Of a stretch of DNA of 64,000 nt, positions 25,947 to 34,557 are shown piece after piece. A program made the position numbers and the translations under genes. The stretch lies in the NCBI RefSeq assembly GCF_004339725.1, contig NZ_SMGK01000001.1, positions 744,001 to 808,000 of the forward strand, given 5' to 3'. Below the pieces are notes generated by a model that had not been told where the DNA came from, made no database searches, and saw nothing but the letters and a program-made list of their open reading frames with translations. How positions within the stretch are numbered: position 1 is the stretch's first letter; each line of letters starts with the position of its first letter. The stretch is from Acidipila rosea (GTDB taxonomy: Bacteria; Acidobacteriota; Terriglobia; Terriglobales; Acidobacteriaceae).

Positions 25947-27077
25947 TTAGCCCTTATTTTCAATCTGGCGAATCGCCCACCGTGCCGCATCCGCGAGCAC
26001 TTCTTCTGTGCCGGAAGCCCATTCCTGCAAGGTCGGCAGGTACTCCGGAAGCCCGCTGTTTCCCATCGCAATCGCAACATTCCGCCGCAATCCTTCATAA
26101 CGCGCGCGCTTTATCGGTGATCCGAAGAAAAGTTTGCCGAAATCATCGCGGTCGAGCGAAGCAAGCCACTCCAGCGCAGGGTTCACCAGTGCAGTGCGGG
26201 GCCGCAACTGCAAGTCCTTCGCAACAGGAGCTTTACGGTTCCAGGGGCATACATCCTGGCAGATATCGCACCCGAAAACCTGGCGGCCCATTCCGCCCCG
26301 CAACTGTTCGTCGATGGCCCCGCGCTTCTCGATGGTCAGGTAGGAGATGCAGCGGCTGGCATCCATCTGCCGCGGCGCAATCAGGGCATTCGTAGGGCAG
26401 GCATCGATGCAGCGGGTGCAGCTTCCACAGCGGTCCGCGGCGGGCAGGGTTGCAGCATCTTCTGGAACCGGCAGTGACGTCAGAATGACGCCCAGAAAGA
26501 ACCACGAGCCCAGCTCCTGGTTGAGCGTGCAGGTGTTTTTGCCCGTCCAGCCGATCCCCGCCAGCCGGGCAGCTTCGCGCTCTACGAGCGGCCCGGTGTC
26601 AACGTAGCACTTCGATTCGAAGCTTCCAAGTTTTTGAAAAAGCGATACTTCGAGTTTCCTGAGACGAGTCAGTAAGACCTTGTGATAGTCCGAAGGCCGC
26701 CCATCTTCCTGTCCGGACCAGGCATAGCGGGCAATCCATCCAGCGCCCGCTGGCGCAGGATCGACCGAGCGCGGCGCGAGGGAATTGTAATTGGCAGCGC
26801 AGACAATCACTGACCGCGCCCATGGCGCTGCGATCCGCAGAGAGGAACGAATCAGCTGCCCCTCTTCATTCGTCCGCTTCAGATACTCCATTTCGCCGGC
26901 GCGTCCGGCATCAACCCATTCCCGGTAGCGAGCTCGGTGTTCCCTGTCGGTTTTAGACCCTGAGACGGGAACCGGTGCTATTCCGGCGTCGGCAAATCCT
27001 GCTTCCAGCGCAAGCGCTTTGACCTGATTCTGAAGCCGAAGGGCAGACACAGCCTGGAAACCTCTTTCTGCCTCCAC
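25947..27077 (-). CDS. queG: Epoxyqueuosine reductase
   Basis: About 376 residues from a GTG at 27077; a second in-frame GTG at 27050 with agagg upstream is equally possible. The open frame extends through the tRNA-Ser gene to 27251, but that part is not protein-coding. Two [4Fe-4S] ferredoxin motifs, CGSCTRCIDACP and CDICQDVCPWN, and the cobalamin-binding N-terminal domain define QueG, which reduces epoxyqueuosine to queuosine in tRNA anticodons. The C-terminal HEAT-like helices (RRNVAIAMGNSG) are also typical. It is divergent from the tRNA-Ser gene. Confidence 0.93.
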   Translation of the reverse strand: MEAERGFQAVSALRLQNQVKALALEAGFADAGIAPVPVSGSKTDREHRARYREWVDAGRAGEMEYLKRTNEEGQLIRSSLRIAAPWARSVIVCAANYNSLAPRSVDPAPAGAGWIARYAWSGQEDGRPSDYHKVLLTRLRKLEVSLFQKLGSFESKCYVDTGPLVEREAARLAGIGWTGKNTCTLNQELGSWFFLGVILTSLPVPEDAATLPAADRCGSCTRCIDACPTNALIAPRQMDASRCISYLTIEKRGAIDEQLRGGMGRQVFGCDICQDVCPWNRKAPVAKDLQLRPRTALVNPALEWLASLDRDDFGKLFFGSPIKRARYEGLRRNVAIAMGNSGLPEYLPTLQEWASGTEEVLADAARWAIRQIENKG

Positions 27078-27122
27078 TATTGCACAGTCCTCAATGCTAA
27101 AATCTCTTTGCAAGGGTGAAGC

Positions 27123-27214
27123 GGAGAGGTGGCAGAGCCCGGTTGAATGCAGCTGACTCGAAATCAGCCATAGTCGCAAGGCTATCGGGGGTTCGAATCC
27201 CTCCCTCTCCGCCA
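27123..27214 (+). tRNA. tRNA-Ser(CGA)
   Basis: 92 bases including encoded CCA. The acceptor arms GGAGAGG and CCTCTCC pair, the anticodon loop is CTCGAAA within CTGACTCGAAATCAG, a long variable arm (ATAGTCGCAAGGCTAT) marks a class II tRNA, and the T arm has GGTTCGAATCC. Confidence 0.97.
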
Positions 27215-27322
27215 TAAGCTTTTCCATCCATTCAGGCCTTGAATCTCCCACATAGATAAGCGACTTAGCGGAACGGAAGCCCGCAGCAAAGCCGCGTGCG
27301 ACCAGCTTTGTTGAGCGGAGGC

Positions 27323-27352
27323 GAGGACGCGAGCATTCCTGGTCGCGTCCTC
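27323..27352 (-). terminator. Candidate terminator of the GlgM-type glycosyltransferase gene
   Basis: Perfect 10-bp inverted repeat gaggacgcga / tcgcgtcctc with a 10-base loop, 12 bases past the stop codon of the minus-strand gene. No T run is visible. Confidence 0.5.
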
Positions 27353-27364
27353 ACCCTGACTCGA

Positions 27365-28588
27365 TCACTTTGCGGCTGCCTTTTGCTGATCGATCAGCTG
27401 CCGATAGAGCGCGATGGTCTGGTTCGCTATCGCGGTCCAGCTGAACGTCTGCTCCACGCGGAGGCGACCCGCTGCGCCGAATTGCCTGCACTTTTGCGGA
27501 TCGCCCAGCAGCGCGGTGACCTTGGCCGCCAGATCGCGGGCGAACCTGTCTGGATCGGAAGGGAAGCTGGTGACCGGGTCCTGCTCGAAGGGCACCAGGT
27601 AGCCGGTTTCCCCATCGACGACGACTTCCTTGATGCCGCCGGTTGCGCTGGCGACGACCGGCGCCCCGCAGGCCATCGCTTCAAGATTGATGATGCCGAA
27701 GGGCTCGTAAACAGATGGGCAGCAGAAGACGCGCGCATTGCTGTAGAGCTGGATGGCCTCAGGCTTCGAAATCATCTTCTCGATCCAGATGATGCGGGGG
27801 TTGTGCTGACGCGCCGCGTCTACTTTCTGGCGGAGTTCAGCGGCAATCTCAGGGGTATCGGGCGCGCCGGCGCAGAGGACGACTTGTGTCTCGGGCGGCA
27901 TGTAGCGGATGGCGTCGACCAGGTGGGTGACGCCCTTCTGCCGCGTAATGCGGCCGACGAAGAGCACATACGGCACCGCAGGATCGACGCCGTAGGTTGC
28001 AAGAGCGGTCTGGTCAGAGGTCTTCTGATACTCGGCGAGATCGATGCCGTTGTAGATGACGTGAATTCGCGCGGGGTCGACAGGGTAAGCGCGGAGAATA
28101 TCTTCCTTCGTACCGTTCGACACAGCAATGACCGCGTCGGCGTCGAGGATCGCGGTGCGCTCCATCCAGGAGCTCATCGCGTAGCCGGTGCCCAGCTGTT
28201 CGGCCTTCCAGGCACGAAGCGGCTCAAGGCTATGAGTGGTAAGCACGAAGGGGATGTTGTAGAGCTTCTTGGCAAGAAAGCCGGCCATCGAGACATACCA
28301 GGTGTGGGTGTGGGCGATATCGATGCCGGAGAGCGCCTTGACCTGCGTCAGGTTGAGGCTGAAGGCCTCAAGCGCTCCCTTGAATTTGCCTTCCGTGCCT
28401 TCGGTGATCTCAGCCCAGGGCTGCTCGCCGCGGACATGCAGGCTGCTTTCATCCGAGTGCTGTTCGCCCCAGCAATAGATGTCGACCTCGATCTTCTTTG
28501 CGAGTTCGCGGCTGAGGTAATCGACGTGAACTCCTGCGCCGCCATAGACATGAGGGGGGTATTCGCGGGTGAAGATGCCTGCACGCAC
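27365..28588 (-). CDS. GT4 glycosyltransferase of the GlgA/GlgM type (glycogen or maltose-1-phosphate synthase)
   Basis: 407 residues from a GTG at 28588, chosen because ggagg lies seven bases upstream; the ATG 21 bases earlier would place that site inside the gene. TREYPPHVYGGAGVHV at the N-terminus and the retaining GT4 block VYEPFGIINLEAMACG (E-x7-E) match the actinobacterial type of glycogen synthase (TIGR02149 class), now known in mycobacteria as GlgM, which joins ADP-glucose to glucose-1-phosphate. Whether this protein extends glycogen or makes maltose-1-phosphate is not decided. It diverges from glmU. Confidence 0.87.
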   Translation of the reverse strand: MRAGIFTREYPPHVYGGAGVHVDYLSRELAKKIEVDIYCWGEQHSDESSLHVRGEQPWAEITEGTEGKFKGALEAFSLNLTQVKALSGIDIAHTHTWYVSMAGFLAKKLYNIPFVLTTHSLEPLRAWKAEQLGTGYAMSSWMERTAILDADAVIAVSNGTKEDILRAYPVDPARIHVIYNGIDLAEYQKTSDQTALATYGVDPAVPYVLFVGRITRQKGVTHLVDAIRYMPPETQVVLCAGAPDTPEIAAELRQKVDAARQHNPRIIWIEKMISKPEAIQLYSNARVFCCPSVYEPFGIINLEAMACGAPVVASATGGIKEVVVDGETGYLVPFEQDPVTSFPSDPDRFARDLAAKVTALLGDPQKCRQFGAAGRLRVEQTFSWTAIANQTIALYRQLIDQQKAAAK

Positions 28589-28680
28589 TGGGTTTCCTCC
28601 GTGGATCATTCTAGTACGGCTGCCGCCTCGCCCCTGTTTTCAGAGGCAGGGCGATCACTGTTGTGGCTTATGCTGGAAGT

Positions 28681-30066
28681 ATGAAATTTGCAATCGTCAT
28701 TATGGCTGCGGGCAAGGGCACGCGGTTGAAGTCGAAGCGGGCCAAAGTGCTGCATGAGATCGGCGGCAAGGCGCTGTTGCGGCACGTGATCGATGCGGCT
28801 GCGCAGATCGTGGAGCCGAAGGACATCTTTGTTGTTGTCGGCCATCAGGCAGGCCAGGTGAAGAGCGCTGTCGAGGCGACAGGAGTGCGGTTCGTCGAGC
28901 AGGCTGAGCAGCGCGGCACCGGCCACGCTATTCAGTGTGCCCAGAGCGCCGTGGCCGGATATGACAACCTGCTGGTGCTCTCAGGCGATGTGCCGCTGCT
29001 GAAGACAGAGACGATTGCCCAGGTACGCGACTTTCACCTGGAGCAGCAGGCGGCGATGACGATCCTGACGGCTGAGCCGGCTGACCCTACGGGCTACGGG
29101 CGCGTGTTGCGCAAGAGCGCCGGATCAGCTGAGGTCGAGGCGATTGTCGAGCAGAAGTCGCTGACTCCTGAGCAGGCACGGGTGCGCGAGATCAACACCG
29201 GAATTTATGCCTTTGCGGCGGAGCCGCTTTTTGCGCGAATCAGCGCCCTTGAGACGAACAACGCGCATGGCGAGTACTACCTGACAGACATGGCAAAGCT
29301 GCTGTCAGCCGACGGCGCGCGCGTCGTCGCGGTTAAGACCGGCAACGCGGTTGAGACGCTGGGCGCGAATACCATCGCCGAGATGATGCAGCTCGACGCG
29401 GCGATGCGGATGGAGACGGCACAGCGCCTCATGGCTTCAGGAGTAACTATCTTTCGCCCGGAGACGGTGACAATCGATTCCCAGGTCAAGGTCGGCGCGG
29501 ATACGGTGATCGAGCCCTTTGTCCAGTTGCTGGGTGACACGGTGATCGGAGAGGACTGCCGCATCCGGTCCTATTCCGTGCTGGAGAACGCGACGCTGGC
29601 AGATAAAGTTCTGGTGCGTCAGGGGTGCGTAATTCTCGAGGCGCGGGTGGAGAGCGGTGCACTGCTTGGCCCTTATTCCCACCTGCGGCCGGGGAGCGAA
29701 ATTGGCCAGGAGGCGCACGTCGGCAACTTCGTCGAGACGAAGAAAGTAAAGCTGGGGAAGGGCTCAAAGGCAAACCACCTGAGCTACCTGGGCGACGCGG
29801 AGATTGGCAGCGGAGTAAATATCGGAGCCGGTGTCATCACGTGCAACTACGATGGGGTGAATAAGCACCGGACACTCATTGGCGATAGGGTGTTTGTCGG
29901 AAGCGATTCGACCCTCGTGGCCCCCCTGGTGATCGGGAACGGAGCCTATGTCGCCGCCGGATCAGCTATCACGGAAGATGTGCCGGAGGATGCGCTGGCG
30001 CTAGGCCGGGCGCGGCAGGTCACGAAGCCGGACTGGGCAACAACCCGCAAGCCGAAAAAAGACTAA
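28681..30066 (+). CDS. glmU: Bifunctional UDP-N-acetylglucosamine pyrophosphorylase / glucosamine-1-phosphate N-acetyltransferase
   Basis: 461 residues, full length; the ATG at 28681 puts the nucleotide-binding loop MAAGKGTRL at residues 8-16. The N-terminal uridylyltransferase domain continues with EQRGTGHAIQ and LSGDVPLL; the C-terminal left-handed beta-helix (from about residue 250) has the hexapeptide repeats, LRPGSEIGQEAHVGNFVETKK and NYDGVNKHRT acetyl-CoA-site residues. It makes UDP-GlcNAc for peptidoglycan and lipopolysaccharide in the cytoplasm. Confidence 0.97.
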   Translation: MKFAIVIMAAGKGTRLKSKRAKVLHEIGGKALLRHVIDAAAQIVEPKDIFVVVGHQAGQVKSAVEATGVRFVEQAEQRGTGHAIQCAQSAVAGYDNLLVLSGDVPLLKTETIAQVRDFHLEQQAAMTILTAEPADPTGYGRVLRKSAGSAEVEAIVEQKSLTPEQARVREINTGIYAFAAEPLFARISALETNNAHGEYYLTDMAKLLSADGARVVAVKTGNAVETLGANTIAEMMQLDAAMRMETAQRLMASGVTIFRPETVTIDSQVKVGADTVIEPFVQLLGDTVIGEDCRIRSYSVLENATLADKVLVRQGCVILEARVESGALLGPYSHLRPGSEIGQEAHVGNFVETKKVKLGKGSKANHLSYLGDAEIGSGVNIGAGVITCNYDGVNKHRTLIGDRVFVGSDSTLVAPLVIGNGAYVAAGSAITEDVPEDALALGRARQVTKPDWATTRKPKKD

Positions 30067-30094
30067 GGTCGCCTCTTTTGTGCCGGGCAAAGTC

Positions 30095-30640
30095 TTAGGC
30101 GGCGCGACGGCGGTTGGCAGCGCTGGCCAGCGCGTTGCGCAGCCGGATACGGGCAGAGATCATGATCCTGCCCACCGCCTTGACATCTTCTCCGAGCAGC
30201 TTTGAAATTGCATCCGGAGCATAGCCTTCCACATCATGAAGTAGGAAGACCAGTCGCTCACAGGGTGGCAAATCCTGCAGGGCTTCTTCAAGGTCGGTAC
30301 GGCGGACACCCTGGCCGGAGAGATTGGCCTCCGGGGTGGCCTGCGCCGAGTCTTCATGCGCGTTCAGCGGAAAATGCTTGCGCAGGCGGTTCATCAGAGA
30401 GGCGTCGATTAGCTCGGCATTCGGCTCGCTGGCAGCTGAAAATGCATCGGTAAAGGTTTCAGTCAGAATCGATTCGGCTTGCATTTCGTGCGCCGTCATA
30501 TAGAAGGCGAGGGAAAAGACGCGATGGCGATGACTATCGTAGATGTCCCGCTGAATTTCCTGCTGCGTGCGTTCCTGGCCCTGGGTGGCGACGATGCGCA
30601 CGGTCTTCTCCTGAGAGAATTGCTTTTCGAAATCGAACAC
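30095..30640 (-). CDS. ECF-like sigma factor, divergent
   Basis: 181 residues. The second half resembles sigma region 4: DLEEALQDLPPCERLVF, then LHDVEGYAPDAISKLLGE and RIMISARIRLRNAL, a helix-turn-helix. The first half corresponds to region 2 (DIYDSHRHRVFSLAFYMT) but the usual DAED/QE motif is replaced by HEMQAESILTETF, so core-polymerase contacts may differ. No anti-sigma gene is adjacent. The 280 bases upstream, to the response regulator, are AT-rich and hold no gene; promoters of both divergent genes must lie there. Confidence 0.7.
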   Translation of the reverse strand: MFDFEKQFSQEKTVRIVATQGQERTQQEIQRDIYDSHRHRVFSLAFYMTAHEMQAESILTETFTDAFSAASEPNAELIDASLMNRLRKHFPLNAHEDSAQATPEANLSGQGVRRTDLEEALQDLPPCERLVFLLHDVEGYAPDAISKLLGEDVKAVGRIMISARIRLRNALASAANRRRAA

Positions 30641-30920
30641 TCAATCACCTTACTTTCAGGTATACCAAAGTTTGATTGGAAAGCGCGAACCGCATCTATA
30701 AGTTAGATTTAACGAATATTACCTTAAGTATCAGGAAGCTGGCACAGGGAAGTGTCAGGAATTTTATGAATTTTTCCTTTGGGTGTTTGATTTCCTCAAC
30801 TAACCCGGAAGGACTATTTAGTTTTGCCTTGCAGTCCGATAGAGTGTCTCATTGAAAGATTTCTAACCTTGCTTGGCTGCACGCTATGGCAGCGTACACT
30901 TGAAACGGTCTCGGAGAACA

Positions 30921-32012
30921 ATGGGTTCTGAACGAATATTGGTAGTCGATGACGAGCCCTATGTTCGCACAGTCATCGCAGCGATGCTCGAGAGGAGTGA
31001 CTACGAGCCTGTGATGGCTGCGAGTGGTCAGGAAGCGCTTGAACGCGTGAGTAAAGAGGCACCCTTTGACCTGATTCTGTCCGACATCATGATGCAGGGC
31101 CTGGACGGGATAGCGCTGCTGGAACAGGTGCGAAAGCTGCAGACGGATGTTCCTGTCGTGGTGGTGACGGCCGTTCATGATATCGGCGTGGCGGTTTCGG
31201 CCATGCGCAGGGGAGCGTATGACTACCTGCTGAAGCCCTTTGAGCGGGAACAGTTGCTGGGGGTTGTTAGACGCGCCCTGGACTACCGCAAGCTGGTGCA
31301 GCAGAACGCCATGTATCGCCAGAAACTGGAGGAGTTAGTCACGGCCCGTACTGAGATGTTGCGCCAGGCCATGGCTGACCTCGAACAATCGTACGATATT
31401 ACCCTTGAAGCGCTGGGCGATGCGCTGGACCTGAAAGATGCGGAAACAGAAGGGCACTCCAAGCGCGTGACCGCCTATACGATGGCGTTGGCGCAGGAGA
31501 TGGACCTGACGCCTGCGCAGATAAGCGTCATTTCGAGGGGCGCATTCCTCCACGACATAGGAAAGATGGCCATCCCCGATGCCATTCTACTGAAGCCGGG
31601 GCGGTTGACAGCAGAGGAGCAGATGATCATGCGCAAGCACTGCGAGCGCGGTTATGAGATGCTCCGGAAAATCCCCTATCTGCAGGAGCCTGCGGAGATC
31701 GTCTTCAGCCACCAGGAGCACTATGATGGAAGCGGCTACCCACGTGGACTGCGCGGGGAGGAGATTCCGCTCGGGGCAAGAATCTTCGCCGTTGCAGATA
31801 CGCTGGACGCGATCACTTCCGATCGGCCCTATCGCCGCGCGCAGAGCTTTGAGCAGGCGCGTAAGGAGATTGCCCGCTGTGCCGGGACGCAGTTTGATCC
31901 ATATGTTGTGGAAGTTTACCTGTCGATGGGTACCAGGATCTGGGAAGAGTTGCGGCGGGAAATCAGCCGTCAATCAAGGTTTTCACCGTTTTCATTTGCC
32001 CTTGAGAGATAG
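30921..32012 (+). CDS. Response regulator with HD-GYP phosphodiesterase domain
   Basis: 363 residues from the ATG at 30921 with ggag four bases upstream; an upstream GTG-type extension is not supported. The receiver domain has the acid pair DD (10-11), phospho-acceptor Asp55 in LILSDIMM and Lys in LLKPF. A coiled-coil linker leads to the HD-GYP domain: LHDIGKMAIPD, the His of HQEHYDGSGYPRGL and RIFAVADTLDAITSDRPYR. It should degrade cyclic di-GMP when phosphorylated. No histidine kinase lies nearby. phhB follows 11 bases downstream. Confidence 0.94.
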   Translation: MGSERILVVDDEPYVRTVIAAMLERSDYEPVMAASGQEALERVSKEAPFDLILSDIMMQGLDGIALLEQVRKLQTDVPVVVVTAVHDIGVAVSAMRRGAYDYLLKPFEREQLLGVVRRALDYRKLVQQNAMYRQKLEELVTARTEMLRQAMADLEQSYDITLEALGDALDLKDAETEGHSKRVTAYTMALAQEMDLTPAQISVISRGAFLHDIGKMAIPDAILLKPGRLTAEEQMIMRKHCERGYEMLRKIPYLQEPAEIVFSHQEHYDGSGYPRGLRGEEIPLGARIFAVADTLDAITSDRPYRRAQSFEQARKEIARCAGTQFDPYVVEVYLSMGTRIWEELRREISRQSRFSPFSFALER

Positions 32013-32023
32013 AGGTTGTTGCC

Positions 32024-32305
32024 ATGCCATTGCTTAGCCCCACCCATGTTGCAGAAAAGCTGAAGTCGATCCCAGGCTGGGAACTGAGTGGCCAGGAGAT
32101 TGTCCGTCAGTTCACCTTTGACGATTTCGAGCAGGCGATGGCTTTCGTCAACCGAGTAGCCCGCAAGGCGGAGGCTGCCGGCCATCATCCGGATATTGAT
32201 ATCCGCTACAACAAAGTGCGCCTAGGGCTGGTTTCTCACGATGCCGGCGGTCTGACGGAGCGCGACATCGAGCTTGCTGCGGCGTGCAACGCGCTGCTCG
32301 GCTAG
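32024..32305 (+). CDS. phhB: 4a-Hydroxytetrahydrobiopterin dehydratase
   Basis: 93 residues, full length for pterin-4a-carbinolamine dehydratase. The active-site set HHPDIDIRYNKV (two His) and LVSHDAGGLTERDIELA is intact. The enzyme recycles the oxidised pterin cofactor of aromatic amino-acid hydroxylases. It starts 11 bases after the HD-GYP gene, so it is in that transcript, although pterin synthesis genes are 16 kb away. Confidence 0.94.
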   Translation: MPLLSPTHVAEKLKSIPGWELSGQEIVRQFTFDDFEQAMAFVNRVARKAEAAGHHPDIDIRYNKVRLGLVSHDAGGLTERDIELAAACNALLG

Positions 32306-32505
32306 TCTTCGTCGGTGGCTTCCATCGCCGGGGGCGGCTTGATCTCGGCCCTCAGATCGCTCAGAAGACGGCGATTCCAGAGAACTACCGCAATTCCTCC
32401 CAGAAGAGCAGAGCCCCCCATCAGCAGGCCAGTGCGCCACGGAACCACAGTTTTCCCCGGCTTTACCGGTTTTTCATGCTGTTCGGTCTCCGGATCAGGG
32501 CTCAT
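32302..32505 (-). CDS. Small single-pass membrane protein of unknown function
   Basis: 67 residues. A charged Pro/Glu/Lys-rich N-terminus is followed by one membrane segment (WRTGLLMGGSALLGGIAVVLW, about residues 23-43) and an acidic tail (MEATDED). Its stop codon overlaps the end of phhB in convergent orientation. No family is recognised; composition with a clear segment suggests a real gene. Confidence 0.55.
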   Translation of the reverse strand: MSPDPETEQHEKPVKPGKTVVPWRTGLLMGGSALLGGIAVVLWNRRLLSDLRAEIKPPPAMEATDED

Positions 32506-32654
32506 GCAGAGAGCTTAGCGCACCTCATGGAATTATTTGAAATAGTTCTTGAATCGAAATAGAAATTCGGCTAAGCTACAAGAAATTGGAAGAGAGCTAC
32601 ACCAAACAATATATTTTTTAAGTTTTGGGCGACTTTTCTTCTAGACTCTGCGTC

Positions 32655-32775
32655 TATATATGCAGAACAGGTTTGGTAAGAGTTGCAGTCGAGCCTGGCT
32701 CCTGACTCTTTACCCGCAAGTTGCGTCACTGGCCTCCCGGCATGAACAAAGTACCGTTCATGCCGCCTTTTTTTT
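32655..32775 (+). ncRNA. Candidate structured small RNA or leader with intrinsic terminator
   Basis: A -10-like TATATA at 32655-32660 is followed by a hairpin at 32678-32710 in which aagagt/actctt, cag/ctg and gagcc/ggctc pair with two 2-base bulges on one side, then a short cgca/tgcg stem, then a perfect 10-bp hairpin cggcatgaac / gttcatgccg (32738-32747, 32756-32765) and eight T residues (32768-32775). Bulged stem plus strong terminator, with no coding start inside, is what a small RNA or a transcription-attenuating leader of the peptidase gene at 32843 would look like. No known riboswitch class is recognised. It lies in an otherwise AT-rich 337-base gap. Confidence 0.5.
32738..32775 (+). 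terminator. Strong intrinsic terminator 67 bases before the M42 peptidase gene
   Basis: Perfect 10-bp stem, 8-base loop, two C residues and eight T residues. The gene upstream on this strand, phhB, ends 430 bases earlier with a minus-strand gene between, so it most likely ends an RNA that starts in this gap. Confidence 0.85.
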
Positions 32776-32842
32776 GCGCCGGACTCCTTTCCCCTCTTTA
32801 GAAGTTCTGTTGCCGGATGAATTTCTATGCTATTTTTCCCCA

Positions 32843-33997
32843 ATGCTTAAGAAAAGACTTGTCTGTGCGTGCTTTGCGCTTGCGGGCCTGGTGTGTCTGC
32901 CGCCGGTTTTCGGCCAGGATGCCACCCGGCAGCTTCTGGAGCAGCTGTCGAACGCGCCCGGACCTCCGGGAGCGGAAGAGGCGGTGCGCGCCATCATGGT
33001 GGCAAAGATGAAGCCGCTCTCCTCCTCGCTGAGCTATGACGGGATGGGTTCGGTGATCGCGCAGATGGGCTCCGCTGGCCCGCGCGTGATGGTGGACGCC
33101 CACATGGACGAGCTGGGCGGCATGGTGCGCCGGCTGACGCCGAATGGTTTTCTGACCATGCAGATGCTGGGCGGCTGGCTCGATCAGGCGCTTGTTGATC
33201 AGCGCTGGATCATTCTCGGCTCCAAGGGTCCGGTGCATGCCGTGACCGGGATACGCGATATTCATGTGCTCCCGGCGGAGGATCGAGGCAAGGTCTTTCC
33301 GCGCAATATGCTCTACCTCGACGTGGGAGCCAGAAATGCCGAAGAGGCTGCCGCCATGGGGCTTGAGCCGGGCGACCCGGTCGTGCCTGACAGCCAGTTC
33401 CTGGTGATGAACGGTACGGACAACTATCTTGGCAAGGCATGGGACGACCGCGTTGGTTGCGCCGTGCTGGTCGAGGCGATGCAGCGCATGGCGAAGCAGA
33501 ACCATCCGAACCAGCTGTTCTTCGCAGCCACCACCCAGGAGGAAGTCGGGCTGCGGGGTGCGCGGACTGCGGCTGAGGTCATCAAGCCGGAGATTGCCAT
33601 TGCCATCGAGGGCGGCATTGCGGGCGACACCTATGCACATCATCCGGAGGAGACGCAGGCAAAGCTCGGCGCCGGGCCCGGATTATTTCTCTTCGATTCG
33701 AGCGCGATGGCGAACCGGAAATTCGTCGCGCTCGTCAAAAGGACAGCGTCGGAGAAGGGAATTCCGCTGCAACTCGACCTGGTCCAGGGCTATGGAGACG
33801 ACTCGGCAGAGATTCAGGAGAGCAATGGTGGAGTGCCGACTATTAACCTGGTGGCGCCGCTGCGTTACACTCATGCGCATAACGGAATTCTGAACCGGAA
33901 GGACTTCGACCAGCTCGTTGACCTGGTTGTCGATCTGCTGACGGAGCTGGATGCAAAGACGGTAACGCAGATCAGGGATTTTGCGCCGGCGCAGTAG
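32843..33997 (+). CDS. Secreted M42-family metallopeptidase
   Basis: 384 residues from the ATG at 32843. M42 (glutamyl aminopeptidase/cellulase M) residues are in place: DAHMDELG, DDRVGC, the Glu pair in TTQEEVGLRGA, IEGGIAGDT and the last His in YTHAHNGI. Unlike the usual cytoplasmic members it starts with a signal peptide (KKRLVCACFALAGL, cleaved near VFGQ), so it acts in the periplasm or outside. A PCYCGC-type protein gene follows 34 bases on. The longer open frame to 32660 passes through the terminator hairpin and is not the real start. Confidence 0.9.
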   Translation: MLKKRLVCACFALAGLVCLPPVFGQDATRQLLEQLSNAPGPPGAEEAVRAIMVAKMKPLSSSLSYDGMGSVIAQMGSAGPRVMVDAHMDELGGMVRRLTPNGFLTMQMLGGWLDQALVDQRWIILGSKGPVHAVTGIRDIHVLPAEDRGKVFPRNMLYLDVGARNAEEAAAMGLEPGDPVVPDSQFLVMNGTDNYLGKAWDDRVGCAVLVEAMQRMAKQNHPNQLFFAATTQEEVGLRGARTAAEVIKPEIAIAIEGGIAGDTYAHHPEETQAKLGAGPGLFLFDSSAMANRKFVALVKRTASEKGIPLQLDLVQGYGDDSAEIQESNGGVPTINLVAPLRYTHAHNGILNRKDFDQLVDLVVDLLTELDAKTVTQIRDFAPAQ

Positions 33998-34031
33998 CGC
34001 TGGTTTAAGCTGATGGACAGGAGAGTTCTCG

Positions 34032-34475
34032 ATGAAGCGTGTGCTGATGGGTATGGTGCTGGGCCTGGTTACGGTAGCGGGATATGCGCAGTGGTCTGAC
34101 CCGGGCGAAGAGATCCCGGCCTATCATGTGAATCCTCCCGCCAGGGGCGAGAAGCTGCCGCCCGTGATGTCCGGCAGCCAGCTTACCGGCGAGTATTTCC
34201 GCTACCCCTGGCAGAAGAAGGTCTACGAGGAAGCGGCCCAGGTTCAGCCGATGCTCTACCAGATGCCCTGCTACTGCCACTGTGACCGCGCGCTTGGCCA
34301 CACGAGCCTGCACAGCTGTTTTGAGGGCACCCATGGAGCCATCTGCTCCACCTGCGCAAAGGAAGGCGCCTATGTTTACAAGATGACGAAAGCGGGCAAG
34401 ACTGCGAAGCAGATTCGCGCGGGCATCGAGCGAAAAGATTTCGAGTCGATCGATCTGGACCAGATCGGATCGTAG
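34032..34475 (+). CDS. Secreted PCYCGC-motif protein
   Basis: 147 residues with a signal peptide (about 1-19). The centre reads MPCYCHCDRALGHTSLHSCF, followed by CSTCAKEG: the Cys/His-rich PCYCGC domain (PF13798), here with His in place of Gly. Five closely spaced Cys and two more downstream suggest metal binding or a redox centre in the periplasm; the family has no settled function. It follows the M42 peptidase gene and ends before a terminator. Confidence 0.85.
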   Translation: MKRVLMGMVLGLVTVAGYAQWSDPGEEIPAYHVNPPARGEKLPPVMSGSQLTGEYFRYPWQKKVYEEAAQVQPMLYQMPCYCHCDRALGHTSLHSCFEGTHGAICSTCAKEGAYVYKMTKAGKTAKQIRAGIERKDFESIDLDQIGS

Positions 34476-34519
34476 CTTTCGGGGTGTATTGGTTGACTAT
34501 GTGAACGTAAAATATGGCG

Positions 34520-34557
34520 AGCCCTTGAGCACTGACGCTTGAGGGCTTTTGCTTTTT
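34520..34557 (+). terminator. Intrinsic terminator after the PCYCGC gene
   Basis: Eleven-bp stem with two G-U pairs (agcccttgagc / gcttgagggct, 34520-34530 and 34537-34547), followed by tttgcttttt. The next 140 bases to rapZ show nothing else. Confidence 0.8.

Noticed and set aside
27078..27251. N-terminal extension of queG through the tRNA-Ser gene
   Set aside because: The extra residues are the antisense reading of the tRNA; family members start near GTG 27077 or 27050.
32660..32842. 61-codon N-terminal extension of the M42 peptidase
   Set aside because: It would pass through a perfect terminator hairpin and eight T residues and would put the signal peptide inside the protein.
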